DNA from: Nocardioides zeae
GTDB lineage: Bacteria; Actinomycetota; Actinomycetes; Propionibacteriales; Nocardioidaceae
DNA length: 64,000 nt
Direction: 5' to 3'
Assembly: GCF_030818655.1 (NCBI RefSeq)
Contig: NZ_JAUTAN010000001.1
Coordinates: 2,852,001 to 2,916,000 of the forward strand
Shown one piece after another: positions 16,221-25,384 of this stretch. Positions within the stretch are counted from its first letter, which is position 1. Each line of letters starts with the position of its first letter. The notes under the pieces are model-generated. The model did no database searches and was not told where the DNA came from. It worked only from the letters and a program-made list of their open reading frames with translations. The translations under genes and the position numbers were made by a program.

Positions 16221-19200
16221 CTACCGCTGGGGAGGCAGGTGGCGAGCGTCGCGTCGCCTGCGGAGCCGACCGGAGCGCGCCGTCTCGGCCGGTCCGGGGT
16301 CACGGGACGGAGCGGCGGAGGGGCCGGCCGACGGTTCGACCGTCCGGTCGATCGGCGCCGGGTGGGTCGCAGCGACACCGACCAGGTGAGCCATCGTGGC
16401 CGCGGGTGAGGGATGGGCGAACAGGTCCACGACGTCCAGGGCGTGGCCTCGCTCCCGCAGCCGCCGGTGCGCCGTCACCAGGGTGAGCGACGTGGCTCCC
16501 AGGTCGAACCAGCTGCGCCGATCACCGGGGTCGAGCACACCGAGCTCCGCGAACGCGGCTGCGAGGTCGCCCTCCACGCGGGTCCGGTCGACCGCACGCC
16601 GCAGCACGGAGGCGCTCGCGTCGGCCACGGTGTCGTCGACGAGGCGGGCGACCGCCTGGGTGAAGTGACCGAAGACCGTGTCGACCCAGGTCGGGTCGAC
16701 ACGAGACTCGTCGGCGTCCAGGACCACCTCCAGGCGACCGTCGACGTCGAACAGCTGGACGTCCACGAGGACCTGGGGCGTCTGGCTCACCGCGTACTCC
16801 GTGCGTCCGAGCAGGTCCAGCAGCTGCGACGGGTCGACGTCACCCGGCTCGAGGGCAGCGGAGACCGCGACCGGCAGGGTCGCCGAGCGTCCCGAGGCCC
16901 GCAGCCGGCGGATGAGGGCGTTGCCGTGGACGCCGCCGGAGCCGGTCCCGTGGTCGAGCGCCTCCACCAGCCGTTCCTGGACGCGGTTGGCGCTGCCCGG
17001 CCGGCGGCGACCGATCTCCAGCAGCAGGGTCGAGGTGTAGTCGCCGACCACGCCGTCGTGCTCGGCCGGACGGCTGTCGACGGTCAGGACGACGGTGGCG
17101 CGGGGTGCGTCGTCGTCGGTGAGGGCGTCACCGAGAGCGTCCAGCAGCAGAGCGGTGACGGTGACGCCGCTCTGCTGGGCGGCCCGACGCACGCGCGCCC
17201 AGCGTGCGGGTTCCCAACCAGTCCGGCGGCGCACCACGGCGGCCGGGCCCGACGGGTCGAGGACGCGCGGGACGACCGGCGCCGGCGGCAGCCGGGCGAT
17301 CATCGAGTCCGCCCAGGCGAGGGCGGTCGTCGACGGTTCGACCGTCCGGCGGGCCCAGGCGAGGAAGTCAGGGGCGGGGCGAGCGGGCAGGGAGCCCGGG
17401 CGGGCGTACTCCGCCGCCATCTCGGAGACCCACGTGCACGCGCTGCGGGCATCGCAGAACAGCAGGTCGAGATCGAGGTGCAGTCGCCAGGTGGTGTCGC
17501 CCAGGCGCACGGCCAGGAGCCGGGCCATCGGTGCGGAGTCGGTCGCCAGGAGTCGGTGCGAGCGCTCGGCGCGGATCCGTTCCCGCTCGCGTTGCCGCTC
17601 CGCGGGGCTCAGCACCCGGTGGTCGGCGACCTCGACCTCGTGCGCGGCATCGGGCAGCACCCGCTGCGTCGTCGTGGAGGTGATCACGGCTCGCAGCATC
17701 GGGTGCCGGGCGACGACGGTGCGCCACGCGTCCTGCAGGCGCCCGACGTCGAGGTCCTCGACCAGCGCCTCGGTGTAGTAGTGAGGCGCGACGCGTCGCC
17801 CGTCCGGCTCGGGGGCGCGTCCCACGAGGTAGGCGAGCTGCATCTCCGTCAGCGGCGCATCGTCGTCGGCGTCGACCGCCGCGGCCTCGGCGCGGCCGCT
17901 GGTGGCCGGCGCTCGTCCTGCATTCGCGGATCCGGCGGGCGCCCGCAGCTCCGGGCCCAGGCCCAGGCCCGGGCCCAGGCCCAGGTCGAGGTCGAGGCCC
18001 AGGTCGAGGGCGGCGTCCGCCGCGGCCTCCAACGCATCAGCGAGCGCGCGGAGCCGCGCCACGACATCGGCGGCGCCGCTGCGCTCGCGTGCCGGCACCA
18101 CGGCCGCCGCGGGCGGCTCGACCTGGTGGGCCGGGGACGCGAGGGCGGTGACCACGGGCTCCGGCCGGGACCCCCCGCACGGACCGTCGGGCGACCCGCT
18201 GTCCCCCGCGTCGGGGTCGACGCCCCGGGCGACATCGGCCACGGTGTCGAGGCGGAGGGCGAGGGCCGTCAGGGACGGCGCACCGAGCAGCTCGGCCAGC
18301 GCGGGGCGAGGTCGGCCGGAGTCCTCCACGGCGTTGGCGATCCTGACGAGCTGGAGGCTCGTCAGACCCGCAGCCGTCGCGGGGACGTCGAGGTCGGCGT
18401 CCGGTCCCAGCAGGTCCGCGAGCAGCGCTGCAACCGGTCCTGCGTGCGGTCCGGCGTGGGGCGCCTGGTGCGACGCCACGGGCTCGGTCTCCGGTTCGGC
18501 CGCTGGCGGGACCACCGCGCCCTGGCGGTCGAAGGGGTTCGTGAGCGACGCGACGTCGATCTTGCCGTTGGCGCTCATCGGCAGCGACGGGAGGACCACC
18601 ACCCGGGCGGGCACCATGTAGGTGGGCACCTCGTCGCCGAGCGCCTCGAGGAGCGCGGCCGTGAAGCGCGGCCCGTCGTCGGTGCGGCCGCCGTGGCGGG
18701 CGACGTGGGCGACGAGACGCCCGCGCCCGTCCGGCCCGGGCATCGACGACACGACGGCCTGACGCACGTCGGGATGACGCAGGATGGCCACCTCGACCTC
18801 ACCGAGCTCGATCCGGTGGCCACCGATCTTCACCTGGCGATCGGCGCGGCCGAGGAACTCCAACGTCCCGTCGGTGCGCCACCGGCCGAGGTCGCCCGTG
18901 CGGTAGAGCCTCGTGCCGAGCGCCGGGTGCACGACGAAGCGGTCGGCCGTGATGGTCGGGTCCCCGACGTAGCCCCGCGCGACCCCGGCGCCGCCGATCG
19001 CCAGCTCGCCCGCGATCCCGACCGACGTCGGCGAGCCCTCCTCGTCGAGCACGAGGAACGACTGCCCGCGCAGCGGCCGGCCGTAGGGGATGCTGGGCCA
19101 GCGCGGGTCGACCTCCCTCACGGGATGCGTGACGGACCAGATCGACGCCTCGGTGGCGCCGCCCAGGCTGTGCACCTCCACCTGGGGGGCGAGGGCGCGC

Positions 19201-21797
19201 AGGCGGTCGGGCAGGGTCACGGGGATCCAGTCGCCCGACAGCAGGCACACGCGGAGCCCGCCCAGCGCCGCGCGAGCCGCGTCGGGGTCGAACTCGGCGT
19301 ACTCGACCAGCATCTCCATCAGCGGCGGGGCGGAGTTCCACACCGTCACGTCGTGGCGGGCCATCAGGTCGAGCCAGTGCTGCGGGTCGCGAGCGCGCTC
19401 GGCATCCGGCAGGACGACCGCTCCCCCGGCACCGAGGACGCCGAACAGGTCGTGCACCGACAGGTCGAAGGACAGGGCCGACACGCCGAGCACCCGGTCG
19501 TCGGGGCCGATGCCGAAGCGGTCGTTGACGTCGTCGATCGTGGTCCGTGCCTGACGGTGCTCGATCGCCACCCCCTTGGGCTCACCCGTCGACCCCGAGG
19601 TGAAGATGACGTACGCCAGGTCGTCCACCCGCGGGTCGGTCGCTGTGCTGGTGGCAGACGGCCTCGTCGTCGGCTCACCGCCGGCGTCGACCACGAGGCC
19701 GTGGACACCGGCCGGCAGGTGGAGCTCCTGCCCGGCGAGCACGACGGCGTGCCGCAAGGCGCTCTTGCGGGCCGCGGCCTCGAGGCGCCGTGCCGGCCAA
19801 CCGGGGTCGACCGGCACGTAGCCCGCTCCCGCGAGCGCGATCCCGAGCACGGTGACCACCTGCGCGTGCCCGCGTGGAAGGGCGACCATGACGAGGTCGC
19901 CGGGCGCGACGCCCGTGTCGGCGAGCGCGAGCGCCACCGCCTCCGCCCGGCGGTGCAACGTGCCGTGGTCGAGGGAGCCTGCTCCACCGAGCACGGCGGG
20001 GGCCCGCCGGTGCACGGGCGGTCCGGCCAGCCAGGCGCGCCAGGGATCGTGCAGCAACGGACCCGCCCCCGGTGGACCCGGCGGCACGGGGTCGACGGCC
20101 AGACCCGAGGGGTCCCACACGACACCGCGCTCGTCCCAGCGGCCAGGATCGGCGAGGCTGGCGACGAACGCGTGCTCCGCGGCGGCGAGGCCCTCGACGA
20201 GTCCGTCGGGATAGGCGCCCTCGACGACGTCGTGGACCAGCACCAGAGCACCGTGCTCCTCCCACACGAGGTGGTCCAGGAGCACCTGCGGGGTCTGCGA
20301 GACGCCGAAGACCCGGTCCCCGAGCCAGCGGTCCTGCTCGGCCGAGTCCTGGCCGAGGCCCGAGGTGAACACGACCGGCCAGCGTGGCTCCGCTCCCGGC
20401 TCCGTGCGCTCACGCACCACGGCGACGCCCGGATGGGCACGGTGGTCGAGGACGTCCCAGAGCACCCGGTTCAGCGACCGGGCCTGCTCGACGAACGGCG
20501 CGGGGCCGTGGGCGTCGACCCCGTCCGCGCCGCGGACCGGCAGCAGGGCGGTGCCCGAGAAGTCCCCCACGACCTCGTCGGCCCCGGGCGCGTCGGGCCG
20601 GTCGTAGACCGTCAGGGTCAGACCGAGGTCACGTCCTCCGGTCGAACGCCGTTGGAGCAGCAGGGCGAAGGCCGTCAGCACGAGGCTGGTGGTGGAGACA
20701 CCCCGGGCTGCCGCCTCGGCCCGGACCGCGGCCCACGTCGACGCCTCCACGACGTGGCGCAGCCGACGGAACCGGGGAGGTCCCGGCGCCGGCTCGCTGC
20801 GCGCGAGCGACGGGCCTGCCGGCAGGTCCTGCGCCGCCCACCACTCACGCGCGCGGACGGCTGCCTGCCGGCGCACGACATCGGCGTCGCGCTGCTCGAG
20901 AAGCGCCGCGAACGTGGTCGGCGGCTCGGGGAGGCGCGCCCGGGGATCGGCGACCACGGTGCCCCAGTCACGCAGCACCACTCCCCAGCCGGCGAAGTCG
21001 ACGACGAGCGCGTCCAGGCCCACGCACACGCGGACCACGTCGCCCGGCAGCAGGACCAGCACGACCTCGCAGAGGGGCCAGGACTCGGGGACGCGCACCT
21101 GGTGGGACAGGTCGTCCCGCAGCGCGGCCAGCCGCCGGTCGAGCTCGGCGCCCGGGGGCACCTCGCGCAGGTCGATCCGACGCAGCCGCAGGTCGCGGAC
21201 GTCGTGGGTCACCACGCGGGGTGCGGCATCGCGCCCGACGACGGTGCGGAGCATGGCGTGCCGGGCGACGACTCGCCGCCAGCCACGCTCCAGCCTGTCG
21301 AGGTCGTCGTCGAGGTCACGGCCGTCGCGCTCCGCCGGCCCCCGCACGTACTCGTGGTACCACCAGGTCCCGACGCCGCCGAGGGGCTGACCGTCGGCAC
21401 GGCCGGCCCAGTAGGCGGCCTGCACCTCGGTGAGCCCGGGGTGCACGGTCGCGGCCCCCACCCGTTGGTCCTCCGCCGTCGAGGTGCCACCTGAGGGCGG
21501 GGACGCCGGGGTCGACGTCGCGGCGGATGCCGCGTGCCAGGCCGCCGTCACCTCGTCGAGGGTGCGCTCGCCCGTCATCGCCACGAGGGGCAGCGCGACG
21601 CCCGTCATCCGCTCCAGCGCGCCGCGCCAGCGCAGGGTGACCAGCGAGTCGACGCCGAGCGCTGCGAGGGGTACCTGGTGCTCGTCCGCCTCGACGGGTC
21701 TGCCGAGCTGCTCGGCCAGCACGGTGGCGACCAGCGTTCCGTCCGCCGGCGTCGCGTCGTCGGCACCGACCCGGTCGGGGATCGTCCTCGCGTCCAT
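16221..21797 (-). CDS. HMWP2-like non-ribosomal peptide synthetase (metallophore)
   Basis: A 1858-residue NRPS with the same order as yersiniabactin HMWP2: carrier (Ser ~51, GVDSL), Cy1 (DxxxxD as DALVVD, ~262), A (586-1080), PCP1 (Ser ~1148, GLTSL), Cy2 (DLLFCDARS, ~1445) and PCP2 (Ser ~1769, GATSL). The A domain has A3 YVIFTSGSTGEPKG and A10 NGKID. The specificity residues read by eye are D-L-H-N-L-S-L-I-W-K, one change from the known cysteine code DLYNLSLIWK. The two Cy domains should therefore build two thiazolines on a starter held by the N-terminal carrier. No epimerase or methyltransferase domain is inserted. ATG 21797 follows GGGGGAGG. It is divergent from the ABC transporter and shares its Fur/Zur-type box. 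Confidence 0.9.
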   Translation of the reverse strand: MDARTIPDRVGADDATPADGTLVATVLAEQLGRPVEADEHQVPLAALGVDSLVTLRWRGALERMTGVALPLVAMTGERTLDEVTAAWHAASAATSTPASPPSGGTSTAEDQRVGAATVHPGLTEVQAAYWAGRADGQPLGGVGTWWYHEYVRGPAERDGRDLDDDLDRLERGWRRVVARHAMLRTVVGRDAAPRVVTHDVRDLRLRRIDLREVPPGAELDRRLAALRDDLSHQVRVPESWPLCEVVLVLLPGDVVRVCVGLDALVVDFAGWGVVLRDWGTVVADPRARLPEPPTTFAALLEQRDADVVRRQAAVRAREWWAAQDLPAGPSLARSEPAPGPPRFRRLRHVVEASTWAAVRAEAAARGVSTTSLVLTAFALLLQRRSTGGRDLGLTLTVYDRPDAPGADEVVGDFSGTALLPVRGADGVDAHGPAPFVEQARSLNRVLWDVLDHRAHPGVAVVRERTEPGAEPRWPVVFTSGLGQDSAEQDRWLGDRVFGVSQTPQVLLDHLVWEEHGALVLVHDVVEGAYPDGLVEGLAAAEHAFVASLADPGRWDERGVVWDPSGLAVDPVPPGPPGAGPLLHDPWRAWLAGPPVHRRAPAVLGGAGSLDHGTLHRRAEAVALALADTGVAPGDLVMVALPRGHAQVVTVLGIALAGAGYVPVDPGWPARRLEAAARKSALRHAVVLAGQELHLPAGVHGLVVDAGGEPTTRPSATSTATDPRVDDLAYVIFTSGSTGEPKGVAIEHRQARTTIDDVNDRFGIGPDDRVLGVSALSFDLSVHDLFGVLGAGGAVVLPDAERARDPQHWLDLMARHDVTVWNSAPPLMEMLVEYAEFDPDAARAALGGLRVCLLSGDWIPVTLPDRLRALAPQVEVHSLGGATEASIWSVTHPVREVDPRWPSIPYGRPLRGQSFLVLDEEGSPTSVGIAGELAIGGAGVARGYVGDPTITADRFVVHPALGTRLYRTGDLGRWRTDGTLEFLGRADRQVKIGGHRIELGEVEVAILRHPDVRQAVVSSMPGPDGRGRLVAHVARHGGRTDDGPRFTAALLEALGDEVPTYMVPARVVVLPSLPMSANGKIDVASLTNPFDRQGAVVPPAAEPETEPVASHQAPHAGPHAGPVAALLADLLGPDADLDVPATAAGLTSLQLVRIANAVEDSGRPRPALAELLGAPSLTALALRLDTVADVARGVDPDAGDSGSPDGPCGGSRPEPVVTALASPAHQVEPPAAAVVPARERSGAADVVARLRALADALEAAADAALDLGLDLDLGLGPGLGLGPELRAPAGSANAGRAPATSGRAEAAAVDADDDAPLTEMQLAYLVGRAPEPDGRRVAPHYYTEALVEDLDVGRLQDAWRTVVARHPMLRAVITSTTTQRVLPDAAHEVEVADHRVLSPAERQRERERIRAERSHRLLATDSAPMARLLAVRLGDTTWRLHLDLDLLFCDARSACTWVSEMAAEYARPGSLPARPAPDFLAWARRTVEPSTTALAWADSMIARLPPAPVVPRVLDPSGPAAVVRRRTGWEPARWARVRRAAQQSGVTVTALLLDALGDALTDDDAPRATVVLTVDSRPAEHDGVVGDYTSTLLLEIGRRRPGSANRVQERLVEALDHGTGSGGVHGNALIRRLRASGRSATLPVAVSAALEPGDVDPSQLLDLLGRTEYAVSQTPQVLVDVQLFDVDGRLEVVLDADESRVDPTWVDTVFGHFTQAVARLVDDTVADASASVLRRAVDRTRVEGDLAAAFAELGVLDPGDRRSWFDLGATSLTLVTAHRRLRERGHALDVVDLFAHPSPAATMAHLVGVAATHPAPIDRTVEPSAGPSAAPSRDPGPAETARSGRLRRRRDARHLPPQR

Positions 21798-21818
21798 GGC
21801 GTCCTCCCCCTGCCCAAT

Positions 21819-21833
21819 TGAGAATGGTTATGA
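21819..21833. promoter_or_regulatory. Fur/Zur-type 7-1-7 operator, NRPS/ABC divergent promoter
   Basis: TGAGAATGGTTATGA, in the 51-bp gap between the NRPS and the ABC transporter, fits the TGA-nAAT-n-ATTnTCA pattern of Fur-superfamily repressors (last half-site TGA in place of TCA). A further ATATCAT follows. The first 13 bases are identical to the box at 36102-36116. With such a short gap the operator must cover the promoter on both sides. Confidence 0.65.
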
Positions 21834-21848
21834 ATATCATGTGGCGTG

Positions 21849-23624
21849 ATGACCACGTCCGCGGCCACCGTCCAGCGCCTCCTCCGACCCGTACGGGCGC
21901 TCGTCGCGACGGCGCTGCTCGTCGAGGCGCTCGCGGCGGCCGCGCTGCTGGTCCCCGTGCTCGCAGCCGTCGCGGCGGCCCGAGCCGCGCTCCTCGGCGA
22001 TCCCCCCTCGCCCGGCACCGCCGTGGTCGCCCTCGTCGGCGCGACGGTGCACGTGGTGGGGCACGGAGCGGCGTCCTGGCTGCTGCACGTCGCCGACAAC
22101 CGGCTGCAGCTCGAGCTGCGCGAACGGGTGCTCGCCACCTGCGCCACCCGCCCGTTGGAGGAGCTCGACCGCGAGGGCGCCGTGGGCCTCAAGCGGTCGG
22201 TGGGCGACGACGTCGACGCCCTCCACCACCTCGTCGGGCACGCCCTCGCCGACGCCACCGGGTCGGTCGTGCTGCTCGTGGTCGGAACGGTGGTGCTCCT
22301 GCAGACGTCACCGCCCCTGGCCGTCGCCGCGCTCGCACCCGCGCTCGTCGCCGTCCTGCTCCAGCGGCGCCAGACCCGTCGCTCGGTCGAGCAGATGGAG
22401 CGGTACGCCGCCGCCAGCGCCGAGGTCGACCGGGCCGCCGTCGAGCTGGTCCGCGTGGCGCCGTCGCTGCGCGTCTACGACGTGGAACCCCACGCCACGA
22501 CCGCCGTGCCCGGTCAGGTGCGTCGACCCTTCCTCGACGCGGCCCGCACCTGGTCCGCCTTCGTGCGCTCCTGGGCGGCGGCGATGACCCCGACCATGGC
22601 CGCCCAGCAGGTGTTGCTCTCCGGCGCGGGGGTGGTCGCGGTGGTCGCCGTCGCCCTCCTGGTCGGCGGCGTCGCGGGTGTGGACGGTGTCACGGCCGTC
22701 CTGGTGGTCGTGGCGGTGACACCTGCGGTCACCTCGCCCCTGTGGTCCCTGGCCTTCGCGACCCAGGACCTGGCTCTCGGCACCGCAGCCGCCCGACGTC
22801 TCGAGACGCTCGTGGACGTGCCCGCACCCGTGCCCGCGAGCCCGGCCCGGCCGTCGTCACCGGCCAGCGCCTGGAACGGTCGCGAGGCGCCCCGCGTCGA
22901 GGCGCGTGGACTGACGGTCCTGCGGGACGGTCGCCGAGTGCTCGATGCCGCGAGCTTCGACGTCCCGGTCGGCCTCGTGACCGTGGTCGTGGGTGCGAGC
23001 GGCTCCGGCAAGTCGACCGCGCTGGAGTGCCTCGCGGGGTTGGTGCCCGCGCACGAGGGCGAGGTGCTGGTCGCCGGGGCGCCCCGGCCGGCCGGAACCG
23101 GCTGGACCCGCCACGTCGCCGCGGTGGTCCAGTCGCCGGGGACCCTGCGCGCGAGTGTCCTCGACAACGTCCGGCTCGGCCGTCCCGACCTCTCCGTGGA
23201 CGCATGCCACGCCGCGCTGGCCTCCGCGGGCCTGGCGTCGCGGGTGGATCGTCTGCCCCAGGGCATCCACACGGTCCTGGGGGACGGCGTCGCCCTCTCG
23301 GGCGGCGAGCGGCAGCGGCTCGCCCTCGCCCGCGCGCTCGCGGCACGACCGCGGTTCCTGCTGCTGGACGAACCCACCTCGTGGGTCGACCGCGCCACCG
23401 CTGCCCGCCTCGACGCCTGCGTCGCGTCGTTGCGCGGTCGGTGCACCGTCGTGCGGTCCGACCATCGGCTCGGTGTCGCCCTCGCCGCGGACCACGTCGT
23501 CGTCCTGACGCGCGGCCGTGTCGTCGAGGAGGGCGCGCCCGCCGAGCTGCGCGCGCGGGGCGGTCAGTTCGCCGCTCTCCTGGCCGCAGCCCCGGCGACC
23601 GCAGCCCCGGGCGGTCCGGCATGA
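21849..23624 (+). CDS. ABC transporter, fused membrane and ATPase domains (YbtP/IrtA-like half 1)
   Basis: A 591-residue half-transporter. The exporter-fold membrane domain (~1-320, six hydrophobic segments) precedes an ATPase with Walker A GASGSGKST (~385), signature LSGGERQRLALARAL, Walker B FLLLDEPTS and H-loop SDHRLG. With the next gene it forms a heterodimer. In yersiniabactin and mycobactin systems such pairs (YbtPQ, IrtAB) import the metal-siderophore complex despite the exporter fold, so direction cannot be inferred from fold. Start: ATG 21849 or the adjacent GTG 21846. No clear ribosome site precedes them, so the transcript may be leaderless. It overlaps the next gene by ATGA. Confidence 0.85.
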   Translation: MTTSAATVQRLLRPVRALVATALLVEALAAAALLVPVLAAVAAARAALLGDPPSPGTAVVALVGATVHVVGHGAASWLLHVADNRLQLELRERVLATCATRPLEELDREGAVGLKRSVGDDVDALHHLVGHALADATGSVVLLVVGTVVLLQTSPPLAVAALAPALVAVLLQRRQTRRSVEQMERYAAASAEVDRAAVELVRVAPSLRVYDVEPHATTAVPGQVRRPFLDAARTWSAFVRSWAAAMTPTMAAQQVLLSGAGVVAVVAVALLVGGVAGVDGVTAVLVVVAVTPAVTSPLWSLAFATQDLALGTAAARRLETLVDVPAPVPASPARPSSPASAWNGREAPRVEARGLTVLRDGRRVLDAASFDVPVGLVTVVVGASGSGKSTALECLAGLVPAHEGEVLVAGAPRPAGTGWTRHVAAVVQSPGTLRASVLDNVRLGRPDLSVDACHAALASAGLASRVDRLPQGIHTVLGDGVALSGGERQRLALARALAARPRFLLLDEPTSWVDRATAARLDACVASLRGRCTVVRSDHRLGVALAADHVVVLTRGRVVEEGAPAELRARGGQFAALLAAAPATAAPGGPA

Positions 23625-25384
23625 TCCGCGCCCTGGCGCCACTGGTCGGCCGCACGGCCCGACGACGCCTGCTGGGTGCCGCGTTGCTGGGCCTGCTCGC
23701 CTCCCTGTTCGAGGCGGCCTCGCTGCTCAGCCTGGTGGTCCCGCTCGCCCAGGTGCTCGAGGGGGACGTCCCCACGGGCGCGGGCCTCACCCTGGCGCTC
23801 GGTGCGGCCTGGGCCGTGTGCCTCACGGCAGCCACCGTCGTGGGGCGGGCGAGCGGCTACGGGCTGTCGTTCGACCTGCACGAGCGCGTGGCGTCCCATC
23901 TGCTCCGCCTGCCCTCGACCTGGTTCGACGCATCTCGGGCCGGCGAGGTGAGCCGTGCCGCCGGGAGCCAGGTGATGGACGTGATGGCCTACCCCGGCCA
24001 CCTGATGCTGCCCGCGCTGCGCAGCACGGCGACCCCGGCGGCGCTCGCCGCCGCCCTGGCGGTGATCGATCCGCTGCTGGGCCTCGCGGCCCTCCTCGCG
24101 CTCCCGGCACTCGTGGCGGTCGCCCGCTGGTCGGTGCGCTGGGTCGCTGCAGGCGACGCGGCACTGTCCCGGGCCCGCGCCGACGCGACGGCCCGCCTGC
24201 TCGACCACGTCGGCCTCCAGCGCGTGGTGCGCCTGACACCGCACCCGGAGGCCGCCGACGACCTCACCCGGGCGGCCCTGCGGGAGGTGCACGCGCGCAG
24301 CGCCACCCTCGTCCGCTCGGTCGTGCCTGGGTTGTCGGCCTTCGGCGCGGCCGTCCAGATCGTCCTCGTGGCCCTCGTCACGGTGCTCGTCCTCCGCGCG
24401 GGGAGCCCCGGGGGGCCGTCGGCGGCCGGCGTCGCGACGGCGGTCGCGCTCCTGGCGGCGTACGCCGGTGCGTTGCGTTCCGCTGCCGAGCTCGGGGCGG
24501 CCACGCGCAGCGCCCGGGGAGCGCTCGCCCGCCTGCAGGAGCTGTTCGGCACCGCGGTGCTCCCGGAGCCGGTGACGCCCGCCCCGCGGCCGGGCGTCGA
24601 CCCCCGAGGCACCGCGGTGACCGTGCGGGCGTTGGACTACCGCCACCGGGACGGCACACCGGCACTGCGCGGGGTGGACCTCGACCTCGCCCCGGGGACG
24701 CTCACGGTCCTGGTCGGCACCTCGGGGGCCGGCAAGAGCACGCTCCTGCGTCTGCTCGCGCGCGCTGACGACCCGACGCGGGGCGCCGTGCTCCACGACG
24801 GGGTCGACCTGCGCGACCTCGGCAGCGAGGAGGTACGCCGCGGCCTGGGGCTCGCGACGCAGGAGAGCGCGGTGCTCGACGACACGCTCCTCGCGAACGT
24901 CCGCCTCGGCCGCCCGACGGCGAGCGAGGCGGAGGTCCGCGCCGCGCTGGATGCCGCCGGCCTCGCCGAGACCGTCGGGGCCCTGGACCTGGGGCTGCAG
25001 TCGCCGGTCGGGGAGAACGCCGCGCTGGTGTCCGGCGGCGAGGCGCAACGCATCGGTCTGGCCCGCGCGCTGGTGCGGCGCGCCCCGCTGCTGCTGCTCG
25101 ACGAGCCCACCTCCAGCCTCGATCCCGCCGCCCGCAGGCGCGTCGTCGCCACCCTCGAGGGCCTGCGCGGCCGTGCGACCGTCGTCGTGGTCGCACACCG
25201 GCTCGACGAGGCACTCCTCGCCGACCAGGTCGTCGTGGTCGACGAAGGTCGCGTCGTGCAGCGAGGAGCACCCGAGGCCCTGCTGAGCTCCAGCGGACCC
25301 TTTCGACGCCTCGTCGACGCCGGCTCGGCCGGCCGACCGACCCACCCGACCGACCCGCCCGCCGACCAGGAGGCCTCGCCGTGA
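23621..25384 (+). CDS. ABC transporter, fused membrane and ATPase domains (YbtQ/IrtB-like half 2)
   Basis: A 587-residue partner of the preceding gene. The membrane domain (~1-310) includes the YbtQ/IrtB-like LGLLASLFEAASLLSLVVPL and LPSTWFDASRAGEVSR. The ATPase has Walker A GTSGAGKSTL (~370), signature VSGGEAQRIGLARAL, Walker B LLLLDEPTS and switch histidine VVAHRLDEA. All catalytic elements look intact. ATG 23621 overlaps the previous stop, and its own stop overlaps the next GTG start, so the three genes are a tightly coupled operon inside the metallophore cluster. Confidence 0.87.
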   Translation: MIRALAPLVGRTARRRLLGAALLGLLASLFEAASLLSLVVPLAQVLEGDVPTGAGLTLALGAAWAVCLTAATVVGRASGYGLSFDLHERVASHLLRLPSTWFDASRAGEVSRAAGSQVMDVMAYPGHLMLPALRSTATPAALAAALAVIDPLLGLAALLALPALVAVARWSVRWVAAGDAALSRARADATARLLDHVGLQRVVRLTPHPEAADDLTRAALREVHARSATLVRSVVPGLSAFGAAVQIVLVALVTVLVLRAGSPGGPSAAGVATAVALLAAYAGALRSAAELGAATRSARGALARLQELFGTAVLPEPVTPAPRPGVDPRGTAVTVRALDYRHRDGTPALRGVDLDLAPGTLTVLVGTSGAGKSTLLRLLARADDPTRGAVLHDGVDLRDLGSEEVRRGLGLATQESAVLDDTLLANVRLGRPTASEAEVRAALDAAGLAETVGALDLGLQSPVGENAALVSGGEAQRIGLARALVRRAPLLLLDEPTSSLDPAARRRVVATLEGLRGRATVVVVAHRLDEALLADQVVVVDEGRVVQRGAPEALLSSSGPFRRLVDAGSAGRPTHPTDPPADQEASP

